Of a stretch of 64,000 bases of DNA, positions 49,266 through 57,584 are shown piece after piece. Origin of the DNA: Lachnospiraceae bacterium AB2028. Its GTDB lineage: Bacteria; Bacillota; Clostridia; Lachnospirales; Lachnospiraceae. The position numbers and the translations under genes are program-made. Within the stretch, counting starts at the first letter, position 1. Every line of letters starts with the position of its first letter. The stretch spans positions 412,523 to 476,522 of the forward strand of contig KK211275.1 of NCBI GenBank assembly GCA_000621425.1, given 5' to 3'. The notes below the pieces were generated by a model. It worked only from the letters and a program-made list of their open reading frames with translations. It was not told the origin of the DNA and searched no databases.

Positions 49266-50648
49266 ATGAAGCTTAGCGATATGTTGTTAATGAGCCTTGG
49301 CAGCCTGTTCAAGCGCAAGGCACGTACGATACTTACAATACTGGGCGTTATCGTTGGTACTGTATCCATTGTGGTAATGATCAGTCTTGGTATAGGTATG
49401 AAGGCCGCCATGCTGGAGACTTTTGAGTCATATGGCGGACTGACTACCATTGATGTGGAAATGCCGAGCCGTTACAGTGATAACGGCACTGAGAAAAATG
49501 ATAAAGAACTTGAAAAAATGATGCTTTCGGATGATCTGATAAAGCAGTTTGAGCAGATGGAGCATGTGACGGCAGTATATCCGGAGCTTAGGACCAATGT
49601 GGTTTATATCTATGGCCGGTATACTATTGATGAAGCACTTATTGGTATGTCTCCTGAGGCTATGGAGCAAATGGGGATGGAACTGAAAGTCGGTGATTAT
49701 CCTGAAAGCGGCGAACTCTCCGTGATTTACGGCAATATGGTGCAGGCAGACATTTATGACAACAAAAGGAACAGATTTCCCTATTATGATTCGGGAGAAC
49801 TTGTCGATATTGATTTTATGGAAGACAGGATTTATGTGGTCTTCGATTCGGATACTTATGGCAAGGCTCAGGCCGGACTTAATGATGAGAACGGGAATCC
49901 TATTAAATCTCCTAAAAAATATGTAATACCTACCGCCGGCGTGGTGGCAGGGGGAATTGATGATTATAATTCATATGCTTTCTATACATACTGCGATATA
50001 GATGCATTGAAAGCAGAACTAAAAAAGATTTATAAGAATAAGACAATACCGGGACAGCCTACAAAGAAAAACGGCAAGCCCTTTAAGGATATCTTTTATA
50101 CAGGGCTCAAGGTGGATGTGGACAAGATGGATAATGTTGAAGGCGTTCAGGCGCAGATAAGGGAAATGGGATATGAGGCATATTCCCAGGCTGAGTGGAT
50201 CGCTTCCGACATGCAGGTGCTTACAATAATTGAAGCGGTTCTGGGGGGTATCGGCGCTATATCACTTTTTGTAGCGGCAATCGGTATTACCAATACCATG
50301 ATGATGTCAATCTATGAGCGAACCAAGGAAATAGGCATCATGAAGGTTATCGGCTGCAAGATAAGCGATATACAGGCACTTTTCCTTATAGAAGCAGGTT
50401 ATATAGGATTTATAGGCGGAACCATAGGTGTACTGATCAGTTATGCCTTTTCAATTGGCGTCAACTGGCTTCTGACCAGTACTGGGGCTATGGGCGAAAT
50501 GGGAATGGCTGGCTCTATTTCTAAGATTCCTTTCTGGCTGGGACCTGTAGCTATCATTTTTGCCACGCTGATTGCTATGATAGCAGGATTTTTCCCATCC
50601 CTTAGGGCTATGCGGCTGAGTCCTTTGGCTGCAATCAGGGCAGAATAA
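49266..50648 (+). CDS. FtsX/MacB-like ABC permease
   Basis: A 460-residue permease with the MacB plan: one N-terminal helix (TILTILGVIVGTVSIVVMIS), a 260-residue outside domain, and three C-terminal helices with the FtsX motif ERTKEIGIMKVIG at about 355. The start is 3 bases after the previous stop. With the ATPase and CARDB protein it forms a mechanotransmission complex for export of peptides or for envelope signalling. It ends 149 bases before the kinase gene. Confidence 0.9.
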   Translation: MKLSDMLLMSLGSLFKRKARTILTILGVIVGTVSIVVMISLGIGMKAAMLETFESYGGLTTIDVEMPSRYSDNGTEKNDKELEKMMLSDDLIKQFEQMEHVTAVYPELRTNVVYIYGRYTIDEALIGMSPEAMEQMGMELKVGDYPESGELSVIYGNMVQADIYDNKRNRFPYYDSGELVDIDFMEDRIYVVFDSDTYGKAQAGLNDENGNPIKSPKKYVIPTAGVVAGGIDDYNSYAFYTYCDIDALKAELKKIYKNKTIPGQPTKKNGKPFKDIFYTGLKVDVDKMDNVEGVQAQIREMGYEAYSQAEWIASDMQVLTIIEAVLGGIGAISLFVAAIGITNTMMMSIYERTKEIGIMKVIGCKISDIQALFLIEAGYIGFIGGTIGVLISYAFSIGVNWLLTSTGAMGEMGMAGSISKIPFWLGPVAIIFATLIAMIAGFFPSLRAMRLSPLAAIRAE

Positions 50649-50796
50649 TCTGAATACTCCTTTGGTTGCCTGAAATCTGTTCGTATAGGGTGGAAAAATA
50701 AAAATAGAAATAGTATAATATTCTACAAAGTTTTTAATTATCGTAGGGGATCGTTTTTCGGTTCTTAAAATATTTATAACGAGAGTTGGGGGCAAG

Positions 50797-52680
50797 ATGG
50801 AAGAATCAGAAATCAGCAGGATCTGTCTCAGGTGCATGAAAGTCAGTGATGAACCTGAAATCTGTCCGTACTGCGGCCGTGAGAAGACCGGCCAGAGGAC
50901 ATGGTCGAAGGCGCTTGAGCCGGGTACTATCTTAAATCAGAAAATCCTTATCGGTAATATATTGGGAAAAGGCGGTTACGGCATAACCTATATCGGTTAT
51001 GATATGCTTCTTGAATACCGCGTGGCCGTAAAAGAGTTTTTCCCTGATGAAATGGTTGACCGTTCAGAAGACGGTTCGACTGTTTTGGTTCTTGATGCAG
51101 TAAATTCCGAAGAATATGAAAAAGAGACGAAAGCATACTTAAGGGAAGCCAGGATACTTGCGGAGTTCTCCAAGTTCCCCGGTATTGTGGCAGTAAAGGA
51201 TCTTTTCTATCAGAACAATACAGGTTATCTGGTAATGGAGTTCCTTGAAAGCGGAAACCTGCGTAAGTATATTGATGCAAAGGGCGGATGGCTTCCTGTT
51301 GAAGAGGCTCTTGAGAAGATGGAGCCTGTTATAAGCATTCTTGGACGACTTCATAAGTCAGGACTTCTTCACAGGGATATCAGCCCTGACAACATAATGC
51401 TTGATGAAGACGGCTCAGTTAAGCTTATCGATTTTGGCGGATCCAGAAGGATGGGCTTTGCGAACCAGCAGGTATTCCTTGGCAAGTGGGGATTTGCACC
51501 CCTTGAACAAATGCTTTCAAAGCTTTCCGAACAGGGCCCTTGGACTGATATCTATGGCATATGTGCGACTCTCTATTGCATGATGACCGGAGATATACCC
51601 CAGTCTTCATTTGAAAGAAATGAAAATGACGAGCTTATAAATATAGCTGATTACACCATACAGATAGATAAAAAGGTTGCTGCGGCCATCATGAAGGGTC
51701 TTTCAATGAAGCCTGAAGACCGTCAGCAGAGCATTGATGAGCTTTATTTCGATCTGTATGGCATTTATCCTGATCAGAAGAATGCTCAGGCAAATGATAC
51801 CAACGGAGCACCGCAGATATTAAGAGACCACAATAACCGTATATGGTTTGGTGAGTATCCCATGAACGAAGTGACGGGATCCCAGCTTACCAGCGACCTT
51901 ATTTACGCAGAGTATGACAAGGATGATGTGGCTACTATCAACGGTGAAAGATATCTTAGGATGCCTGTCATAAAGGAAGCAGAACCTGCAGATAATAACA
52001 TCCTTAATATGATGCGCGGCAGCCGCCAGGATACTGAGATCACCGGATACAGGTATTTCAAGTTCAACATGCTTTCATGGCGTGTAGTTGCGGACAGGAA
52101 CGGAAGGATCACTCTTGAAAGTGAGTATATAATCGATTTTAAGCCTTTCGACCAGCAGAAGTACCTTAAGATGAACGACAAGGAAGTGTCCAAGATCCGT
52201 AGCGGTATATACTGGGAGAAGAGTAAGATCAGGGAGTGGCTTAACTCTGTATTTGTACGCCGTGCTTTCTCCGAGGAATGCAGGGCTATGCTTCAGGTTA
52301 CTAAGGTTAGCACACCTGTTTCGTCACTGTCTGACCGTACTACTTATGACAAGGTTTATCTCCCTTCCATCGAGGAAATTAGGTACGGTTTTGACATAGA
52401 TATGTCTCTTGTAAGGGGAAATTATAAGGGCCGCACCGAGCTTGATATGGCGCCTTGTTCACAGTATGTCGCTGCGCTTACAAATGGTAAGTACAGTCAT
52501 TCAAACTACGGACTCCGTTCAAGGGGACCTATAGATGAGGATGATTCATATAAATGTGCTGAAAATTATGAGGGGCATGCACTTATTGATAATAAGCTGA
52601 GGGAATGGAGGCTTAATAAGGGCATGGGCATCAGGCCGATCATCTGCATAAATGCCGATGATGTGCGTGATCTGGTATAA
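50797..52680 (+). CDS. Serine/threonine protein kinase with zinc ribbon and DUF6273-like tail
   Basis: A 627-residue protein. Residues 8-30 hold a zinc ribbon (Cys10, 13, 23, 26). The kinase domain spans about 48-320: GKGGYGITYIG loop, VAVKEFF lysine, HRDISPDN catalytic loop, DFGGSR metal motif. The last 280 residues resemble DUF6273, beta-rich with IWFGEYP, a YRYFKFNMLSWRV segment and a closing RLNKGMGIRPIICIN. No membrane helix is seen, unlike PASTA kinases. The phosphatase gene follows after 10 bases, so the two are a reversible phosphorylation pair. Confidence 0.9.
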   Translation: MEESEISRICLRCMKVSDEPEICPYCGREKTGQRTWSKALEPGTILNQKILIGNILGKGGYGITYIGYDMLLEYRVAVKEFFPDEMVDRSEDGSTVLVLDAVNSEEYEKETKAYLREARILAEFSKFPGIVAVKDLFYQNNTGYLVMEFLESGNLRKYIDAKGGWLPVEEALEKMEPVISILGRLHKSGLLHRDISPDNIMLDEDGSVKLIDFGGSRRMGFANQQVFLGKWGFAPLEQMLSKLSEQGPWTDIYGICATLYCMMTGDIPQSSFERNENDELINIADYTIQIDKKVAAAIMKGLSMKPEDRQQSIDELYFDLYGIYPDQKNAQANDTNGAPQILRDHNNRIWFGEYPMNEVTGSQLTSDLIYAEYDKDDVATINGERYLRMPVIKEAEPADNNILNMMRGSRQDTEITGYRYFKFNMLSWRVVADRNGRITLESEYIIDFKPFDQQKYLKMNDKEVSKIRSGIYWEKSKIREWLNSVFVRRAFSEECRAMLQVTKVSTPVSSLSDRTTYDKVYLPSIEEIRYGFDIDMSLVRGNYKGRTELDMAPCSQYVAALTNGKYSHSNYGLRSRGPIDEDDSYKCAENYEGHALIDNKLREWRLNKGMGIRPIICINADDVRDLV

Positions 52681-52690
52681 GGGGTAGCGG

Positions 52691-53491
52691 ATGAACATAT
52701 ATATTTTAAGCGATATACATGGGCATTACGAAACCTTCAGAAAGATGCTGGAGAAGATCAAGTTCTCAGATAACGATTTTATGTATGTTCTGGGAGATGT
52801 GATTGACAGGGGGCCTGACGGAATACAGCTCATACAGGATATCATGAGGCGCAAGAACATGGAGCTTTTTCTTGGCAATCATGAACTGATGATGCTTAAT
52901 GCTATAGAGTATATCCGTAAGCGAGACAAAGGAATCGCAAGGAATGAGCATAATGACCTGAAACTTGATCCTTATGAGCTTTGGGTTCATGCAGCAAATG
53001 GCGGAGAGGCTACACATAGGGCTTTTTACAAGCTTAACCGTAAAAAGCAGGATGAGATGGAACGTTATCTTAAGGGCCTTCGTCTTATTAAGCGGGTTAA
53101 GTTAGGAAACGTTACTTACCATTTATCCCATTCATTTTCTCTTCAGATGGCATTCGGACAGGAGTTTTTCTATAAAAATGCCACAAAGAAACAGGCAGAG
53201 ATAATCGTATGGGAAAGCCTGATCGATAAGTACGGCGATCCTGAGGCTGACGGACAGCCTAAGCCTTTTGCTTATCCGGATGATACCTATATAGTGGGAC
53301 ATATTTTTACCCAGCGTATCAATCATTTGGATGAAAACGGCAAGGGAATGATTTTTAAATCTGATTCATACAGAGGATACAAGCTGATAGACCTGGACTG
53401 TGGCATGGCGCTTAATTCCAAGTCGAGCCGACTTGGATGTATGTCCCTTAACACAGGGGAAGAGTACTATGTTGATCTTGGAATACAATAA
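52691..53491 (+). CDS. PPP-type metallophosphatase
   Basis: A 266-residue phosphatase: SDIHGHY at residue 7, GDVIDRGPDG near 35 and GNHELMML near 59 give the metal site and catalytic His of PPP-family Ser/Thr phosphatases; HIF near 202 and HLDENG follow. It presumably reverses phosphorylation by the kinase encoded just upstream, though diadenosine tetraphosphatase-like activity is possible. GGGG precedes ATG 52691. Confidence 0.9.
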   Translation: MNIYILSDIHGHYETFRKMLEKIKFSDNDFMYVLGDVIDRGPDGIQLIQDIMRRKNMELFLGNHELMMLNAIEYIRKRDKGIARNEHNDLKLDPYELWVHAANGGEATHRAFYKLNRKKQDEMERYLKGLRLIKRVKLGNVTYHLSHSFSLQMAFGQEFFYKNATKKQAEIIVWESLIDKYGDPEADGQPKPFAYPDDTYIVGHIFTQRINHLDENGKGMIFKSDSYRGYKLIDLDCGMALNSKSSRLGCMSLNTGEEYYVDLGIQ

Positions 53492-53508
53492 AAAGGGGTT
53501 AAAGTAAA

Positions 53509-54000
53509 ATGGAAGGTGATTCAAAGAAAAGCTATATTCCTAAGGGAATGAAAATAATCGGAGATGTGGAGTCAGACGGCGACTTGCTTCTTGCAGGTGA
53601 CGTGGACGGTAATGTTGACATTGACGGTACCCTTGAATTAAAGGGAACGGTCAAGGGCAAGAATCTTCGTGTGGGCCGCGTAGAGCTTACGGAAGGAAAT
53701 ATCGAAAGCGATATCGAATGCCTGGATTATATAAGCGTAGGCCCTGATGTGACGATCCTTGGGAATATCAAAGCGAAGAATGCTGATGTAAACGGCGCAG
53801 TCATGGGAACCATAGATGTTGAGGAAAATATGTCAGTTGGTTCGACGGCAGTCATAAGCGGCGAGGTAAGGACAGGTACCATAAATGTAGATCTTGGGGC
53901 TGTCTGCGATATTGACCTTAAGAGGAGTTACTCGGATGAAAGGGCCGGGGCTTTCTTTGAGGAGTATTTAAGCAGCAAAAAGGATGAGGCTGCGGAATAA
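53509..54000 (+). CDS. Bactofilin (polymer-forming cytoskeletal protein)
   Basis: A 163-residue protein with the bactofilin core at about 12-135: KGMKIIGDVESDGDLLLAGD and then VDGNVDIDGTLELKG, with the short repeated strands of a beta-helix. The tail is acidic. Bactofilins form filaments that position envelope proteins. It lies 17 bases after the phosphatase gene and ends in a terminator, so it may be a substrate of the kinase-phosphatase pair; that is inference. Confidence 0.88.
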   Translation: MEGDSKKSYIPKGMKIIGDVESDGDLLLAGDVDGNVDIDGTLELKGTVKGKNLRVGRVELTEGNIESDIECLDYISVGPDVTILGNIKAKNADVNGAVMGTIDVEENMSVGSTAVISGEVRTGTINVDLGAVCDIDLKRSYSDERAGAFFEEYLSSKKDEAAE

Positions 54001-54045
54001 GCGGCAAAATGAAATCTTCTTAAAAAAAGTAATACAAATGCTAAA

Positions 54046-54074
54046 AACAACCGGCTGATGCCGGCTGTTTTTTT
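54046..54074 (+). terminator. Terminator of the kinase operon
   Basis: AACAACCGGC and GCCGGCTGTT pair around a 4-base loop, followed by TTTTT. Confidence 0.9.
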
Positions 54075-54199
54075 GTCTTAAGATAGTTATTTTTTTGTGG
54101 AATAAAAAAAAACAATGTGCTATAATGTCAAAGTATGTGTGCGGGTATAGGGAAATTGTAAGCTGTGCCCGGAGAAAAGTTCAGGAGGAATAATTTTAA

Positions 54200-55480
54200 A
54201 TGAATACTTCAATCGAAAAACTGGAAAAGAATATGGCCAAGATAACAGTGGAAGTTTCCGCTGAAGAGTTTGAAAAGTCTGTTGAAAAGGCTTTTCAGAA
54301 GAATAAGAATAAAATAAGCATTCCCGGTTTCAGAAAGGGAAAAGTAACCCGTCAGGTTATGGAGAAGATGTATGGCAAGGATGTTTTCTATGCTGATGCT
54401 GCAAATATCTGCATCCCTGAAGCATGGGAGAATGCATACAATGATTCTGAAGAAGAAATAGTTTCTTCACCTGATATCGATGTAGTACAGATGGAATCCG
54501 GAAAGCCTTTCATCTTCACAGCTACAGTAGCGCTCAATCCTGTTGCTGAGATCGGCGAATACAAGTGCGTTCATATCGAGAAGATATCATCAGAGGTAAC
54601 AGATGAGGATGTTGAAGAACGCATCAATAAGGAAAGGGAGGATCAGTCAAGAATGGTGGCTGTTGACCGTGAGGTTAAGGACGGCGACCAGGCTATAATC
54701 GATTTTGAAGGATTCCTTGACGGTGTAGCTTTCGAAGGCGGCAAGGCTGAGAATCATCCCCTTACCATCGGATCCGGTGCATTCATTCCCGGTTTCGAAG
54801 AGCAGATCATCGGACACAAGGCCGGTGATGAGTTTGATGTAAATGTTACTTTCCCTGAGGATTATCAGGCTGAGCATCTTAAGGGTAAGCCTGCAGTATT
54901 CAAGTGCAAGCTTCACGAAGTAAAGGAAAAAGAAGTTCCTGAGCTTGATGCTGATTTCGCTGATGATGCAGGATTTGACTCGGTAGATGAATACAAGGCT
55001 GACATCCGCAAGAAACTTGAGGAGAAGAAGGCTTCAGAAGCAAAGGATAAGAAAGAGTCTGCTGTTATAGAGAAACTTGTTGAGGGCATGACTGTTGAAG
55101 TTCCCGAAGCAATGATCGAGACTGATGCGCGCCGTTCAATAGACGAGTTCAGCCAGAGGCTTATGATGCAGGGAATGAGCATCCAGCAGTACTATCAGTA
55201 CACAGGTCTTAACCAGGATATAATGCTTGAGCAGACACGGCCGCAGGCTGAGAAACGTATCAGATCACGCCTTGCTCTTGAGGCAGTTGCTAATGCAGAG
55301 AATATTGAGGTTTCAGAGGAAGACCTTACAAAAGAGCTTGAGGAGATGGCTGAGAACTACAACATGAAGGTTGATGAAGTAAGGAATATGCTTTCAAAGC
55401 GTGAAATCGAAGCTTTCAGAAAGGATATCAGGATCAAGAAGGCTCTTGAAATAGTTGTTGATAATGCTGTTGAAGACTGA
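54200..55480 (+). CDS. tig: Trigger factor
   Basis: A 426-residue ribosome-bound chaperone. The N-terminal ribosome-binding motif GFRKGKVTR (usually GFRxGxxP) is near residue 42, an FKBP-type prolyl isomerase domain spans about 150-245 (GDQAIIDFEGFLDG, IPGFEEQIIGHKAG), and a helical cradle fills the rest. AGGAGG precedes ATG 54200. It heads the quality-control block with clpP, clpX and lon, the usual order in Firmicutes. Confidence 0.96.
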   Translation: MNTSIEKLEKNMAKITVEVSAEEFEKSVEKAFQKNKNKISIPGFRKGKVTRQVMEKMYGKDVFYADAANICIPEAWENAYNDSEEEIVSSPDIDVVQMESGKPFIFTATVALNPVAEIGEYKCVHIEKISSEVTDEDVEERINKEREDQSRMVAVDREVKDGDQAIIDFEGFLDGVAFEGGKAENHPLTIGSGAFIPGFEEQIIGHKAGDEFDVNVTFPEDYQAEHLKGKPAVFKCKLHEVKEKEVPELDADFADDAGFDSVDEYKADIRKKLEEKKASEAKDKKESAVIEKLVEGMTVEVPEAMIETDARRSIDEFSQRLMMQGMSIQQYYQYTGLNQDIMLEQTRPQAEKRIRSRLALEAVANAENIEVSEEDLTKELEEMAENYNMKVDEVRNMLSKREIEAFRKDIRIKKALEIVVDNAVED

Positions 55481-55520
55481 TCTTGGTTTTGTTAAGCGTT
55501 TATTTTAGGAGGTGGCTATT

Positions 55521-56150
55521 ATGGAGTCAACTATATACAATGATTTAGTGCCTATGGTCGTGGAACAGACCAGCCGCGGCGAGAGGTCCTATGATATTTT
55601 TTCAAGATTATTAAAGGACAGGATAATCTTCTTAGGAAGCGAAGTAACTGATGTTACGGCTAACCTGATCGTAGCACAGATGCTTTTCCTGGAGGCTGAG
55701 GATCCTGACAAGGACATACAGCTTTATATCAACAGCCCCGGTGGTTCCGTGACTGCAGGTATGGCTATCTATGATACCATGCACTTCATCAGATGCGATG
55801 TCTGCACCAACTGTATCGGTATGGCTGCCAGCATGGGTGCATTCCTTCTTGCGGGCGGTACAAAGGGTAAGAGATATGCACTTCCAAATGCGGAGATAAT
55901 GATCCACCAGCCCCTTGGCGGCACAAAGGGTCAGGCTACTGAAATCGAGATAGCTGCAAAGCATATCATAAAGACCAAGGAAAAGATGAACCGCATCCTT
56001 GCTGAGAACTGCGGACGTACATATGAAGAGCTTGTAAGCGCTACGGACCGTGACAACTGGAAGTCAGCACAGGAAGCAATGGAATTCGGACTTATTGATG
56101 AAGTTATAGATAAGCGTCCGGGTGCAGATGATAAGAAGGATAAGAAATAA
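55521..56150 (+). CDS. clpP: ATP-dependent Clp protease proteolytic subunit
   Basis: A 209-residue serine protease subunit. Active Ser104 is in GMAASMGAF and His129 in MIHQPLGG. ClpP forms two stacked rings that degrade proteins fed by ClpX. ATG 55521 is 8 bases after AGGAGG; a GTG at 55512 overlaps that site and is not preferred. The stop shares bases with the clpX start (TAATG). Confidence 0.97.
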   Translation: MESTIYNDLVPMVVEQTSRGERSYDIFSRLLKDRIIFLGSEVTDVTANLIVAQMLFLEAEDPDKDIQLYINSPGGSVTAGMAIYDTMHFIRCDVCTNCIGMAASMGAFLLAGGTKGKRYALPNAEIMIHQPLGGTKGQATEIEIAAKHIIKTKEKMNRILAENCGRTYEELVSATDRDNWKSAQEAMEFGLIDEVIDKRPGADDKKDKK

Positions 56151-57481
56151 TGGCAAAAACAATGGATCCCAGAAAGATCAGGTGTTCATTCTGCGGGAAG
56201 AATCAGGAACTTGTCCGCAAGATCATTGCAGGTCCTAACGACATATATATATGTGATGAGTGCGTAGAAACCTGTCAGGGCATCATAAACGAAGAGTTTG
56301 ACGATGATGACGAAGACGAGATCGGATTAGGCGAAGGCTTTGGCGATGACTTTAAGCTCCTTAAGCCTGTCGAGATCAAGCGTTTCTTAGATGAATATGT
56401 TATAGGCCAGGATGACGCAAAGAAGATCCTTGCGGTAGCAGTTTATAATCACTACAAGCGGATACTTGCTGAGAGTCTCAGAAAAGAAAAAGAAGGCAAA
56501 AAATCCGGAGAGTTTGACAGCGTAGAACTTCAGAAGAGCAATATACTCATGATAGGTCCTACCGGTTCAGGAAAGACTTACCTTGCACAGACTCTTGCAA
56601 AGATAATAGGTGTACCTTTTGCAATAGCAGATGCCACCACTCTTACAGAGGCCGGCTATGTGGGTGAGGATGTTGAGAATATCCTTCTCAAGCTGATACA
56701 GGCTGCGGATTATAATGTAAAACTTGCCGAGCATGGTATCGTTTATATCGACGAGATAGACAAGATTACCAAGAAAGGCGAGAATGTGTCCATCACCAGG
56801 GACGTATCCGGTGAGGGCGTACAGCAGGCACTGTTAAAGATTGTTGAAGGTACTGTTGCATCTGTTCCGCCACAGGGCGGACGTAAGCACCCGCATCAGG
56901 AACTGATACAGATAGATACAACAAACATACTTTTTATCTGCGGCGGAGCTTTTGACGGACTGGACAAGATTATCGGCGAAAGGCTTAATAAAAAGGCGAT
57001 CGGTTTCAAGGCTGATATTACATCTCAGAATAATGCTGAAGTATCAGAACTGCTTAAGTCTGTGACACCACAGGATCTGACCAAGTTCGGACTTATCCCT
57101 GAGTTCATTGGCCGTGTGCCTATCAATGTTACGTTAGAGGGCCTTGACGAGGATGCTTTGGTAAGGATACTTACTGAGCCTAAGAACGCTCTCATAAAGC
57201 AGTACCAGAGCCTGTTTGATTTAGATGATGTAGAGCTTGAATTCAACGAGGAAGCTGTAAGGCTTATTGCTGCTAAGGCTCTTGAAAGGAAAATTGGTGC
57301 CAGGGGACTTAGGTCCATTATGGAAGATATCATGATGGATGTGATGTTTGAGATTCCGTCCGATGACACCATACAGAAGTGCACCATTACTAAGGCAGCT
57401 GCTGAAGGTACTGAAAAGCCTACAGTAGTAAGGAATGCTGAGGCTGCTGACTTGAAGAAGAAACTGAAAAAGGATGCATAA
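56150..57481 (+). CDS. clpX: ATP-dependent Clp protease ATP-binding subunit
   Basis: A 443-residue AAA+ unfoldase. The zinc finger CSFCGKN...CDECVETC is at 12-40, Walker A GPTGSGKT near 131, Walker [10 protein letters not shown] near 198, and the sensor region [13 protein letters not shown] near 315 ([13 protein letters not shown]). It recognises tagged proteins and threads them into ClpP. It starts in a one-base overlap with clpP. Confidence 0.97.
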   Translation: MAKTMDPRKIRCSFCGKNQELVRKIIAGPNDIYICDECVETCQGIINEEFDDDDEDEIGLGEGFGDDFKLLKPVEIKRFLDEYVIGQDDAKKILAVAVYNHYKRILAESLRKEKEGKKSGEFDSVELQKSNILMIGPTGSGKTYLAQTLAKIIGVPFAIADATTLTEAGYVGEDVENILLKLIQAADYNVKLAEHGIVYIDEIDKITKKGENVSITRDVSGEGVQQALLKIVEGTVASVPPQGGRKHPHQELIQIDTTNILFICGGAFDGLDKIIGERLNKKAIGFKADITSQNNAEVSELLKSVTPQDLTKFGLIPEFIGRVPINVTLEGLDEDALVRILTEPKNALIKQYQSLFDLDDVELEFNEEAVRLIAAKALERKIGARGLRSIMEDIMMDVMFEIPSDDTIQKCTITKAAAEGTEKPTVVRNAEAADLKKKLKKDA

Positions 57482-57544
57482 GGTGCTGGAAGTGCTTTAC
57501 GCATACCGAATAGCTGAATAATACGGATGAATATCCGTGGGAAT

Positions 57545-57564
57545 AAGACCGCCACGGCGGTCTT
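57545..57564 (+). other. Perfect hairpin in the clpX-lon gap
   Basis: AAGACCGCC and GGCGGTCTT form a 9-bp stem with a tiny loop, 20 bases before the lon start and near its ribosome site. The T-tail is too short for a strong terminator, so it may act as an attenuator or a control of lon translation, or stabilise the clpX message end. Confidence 0.5.
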
Positions 57565-57584
57565 TCCTGAATTTTAAGGAAAAA

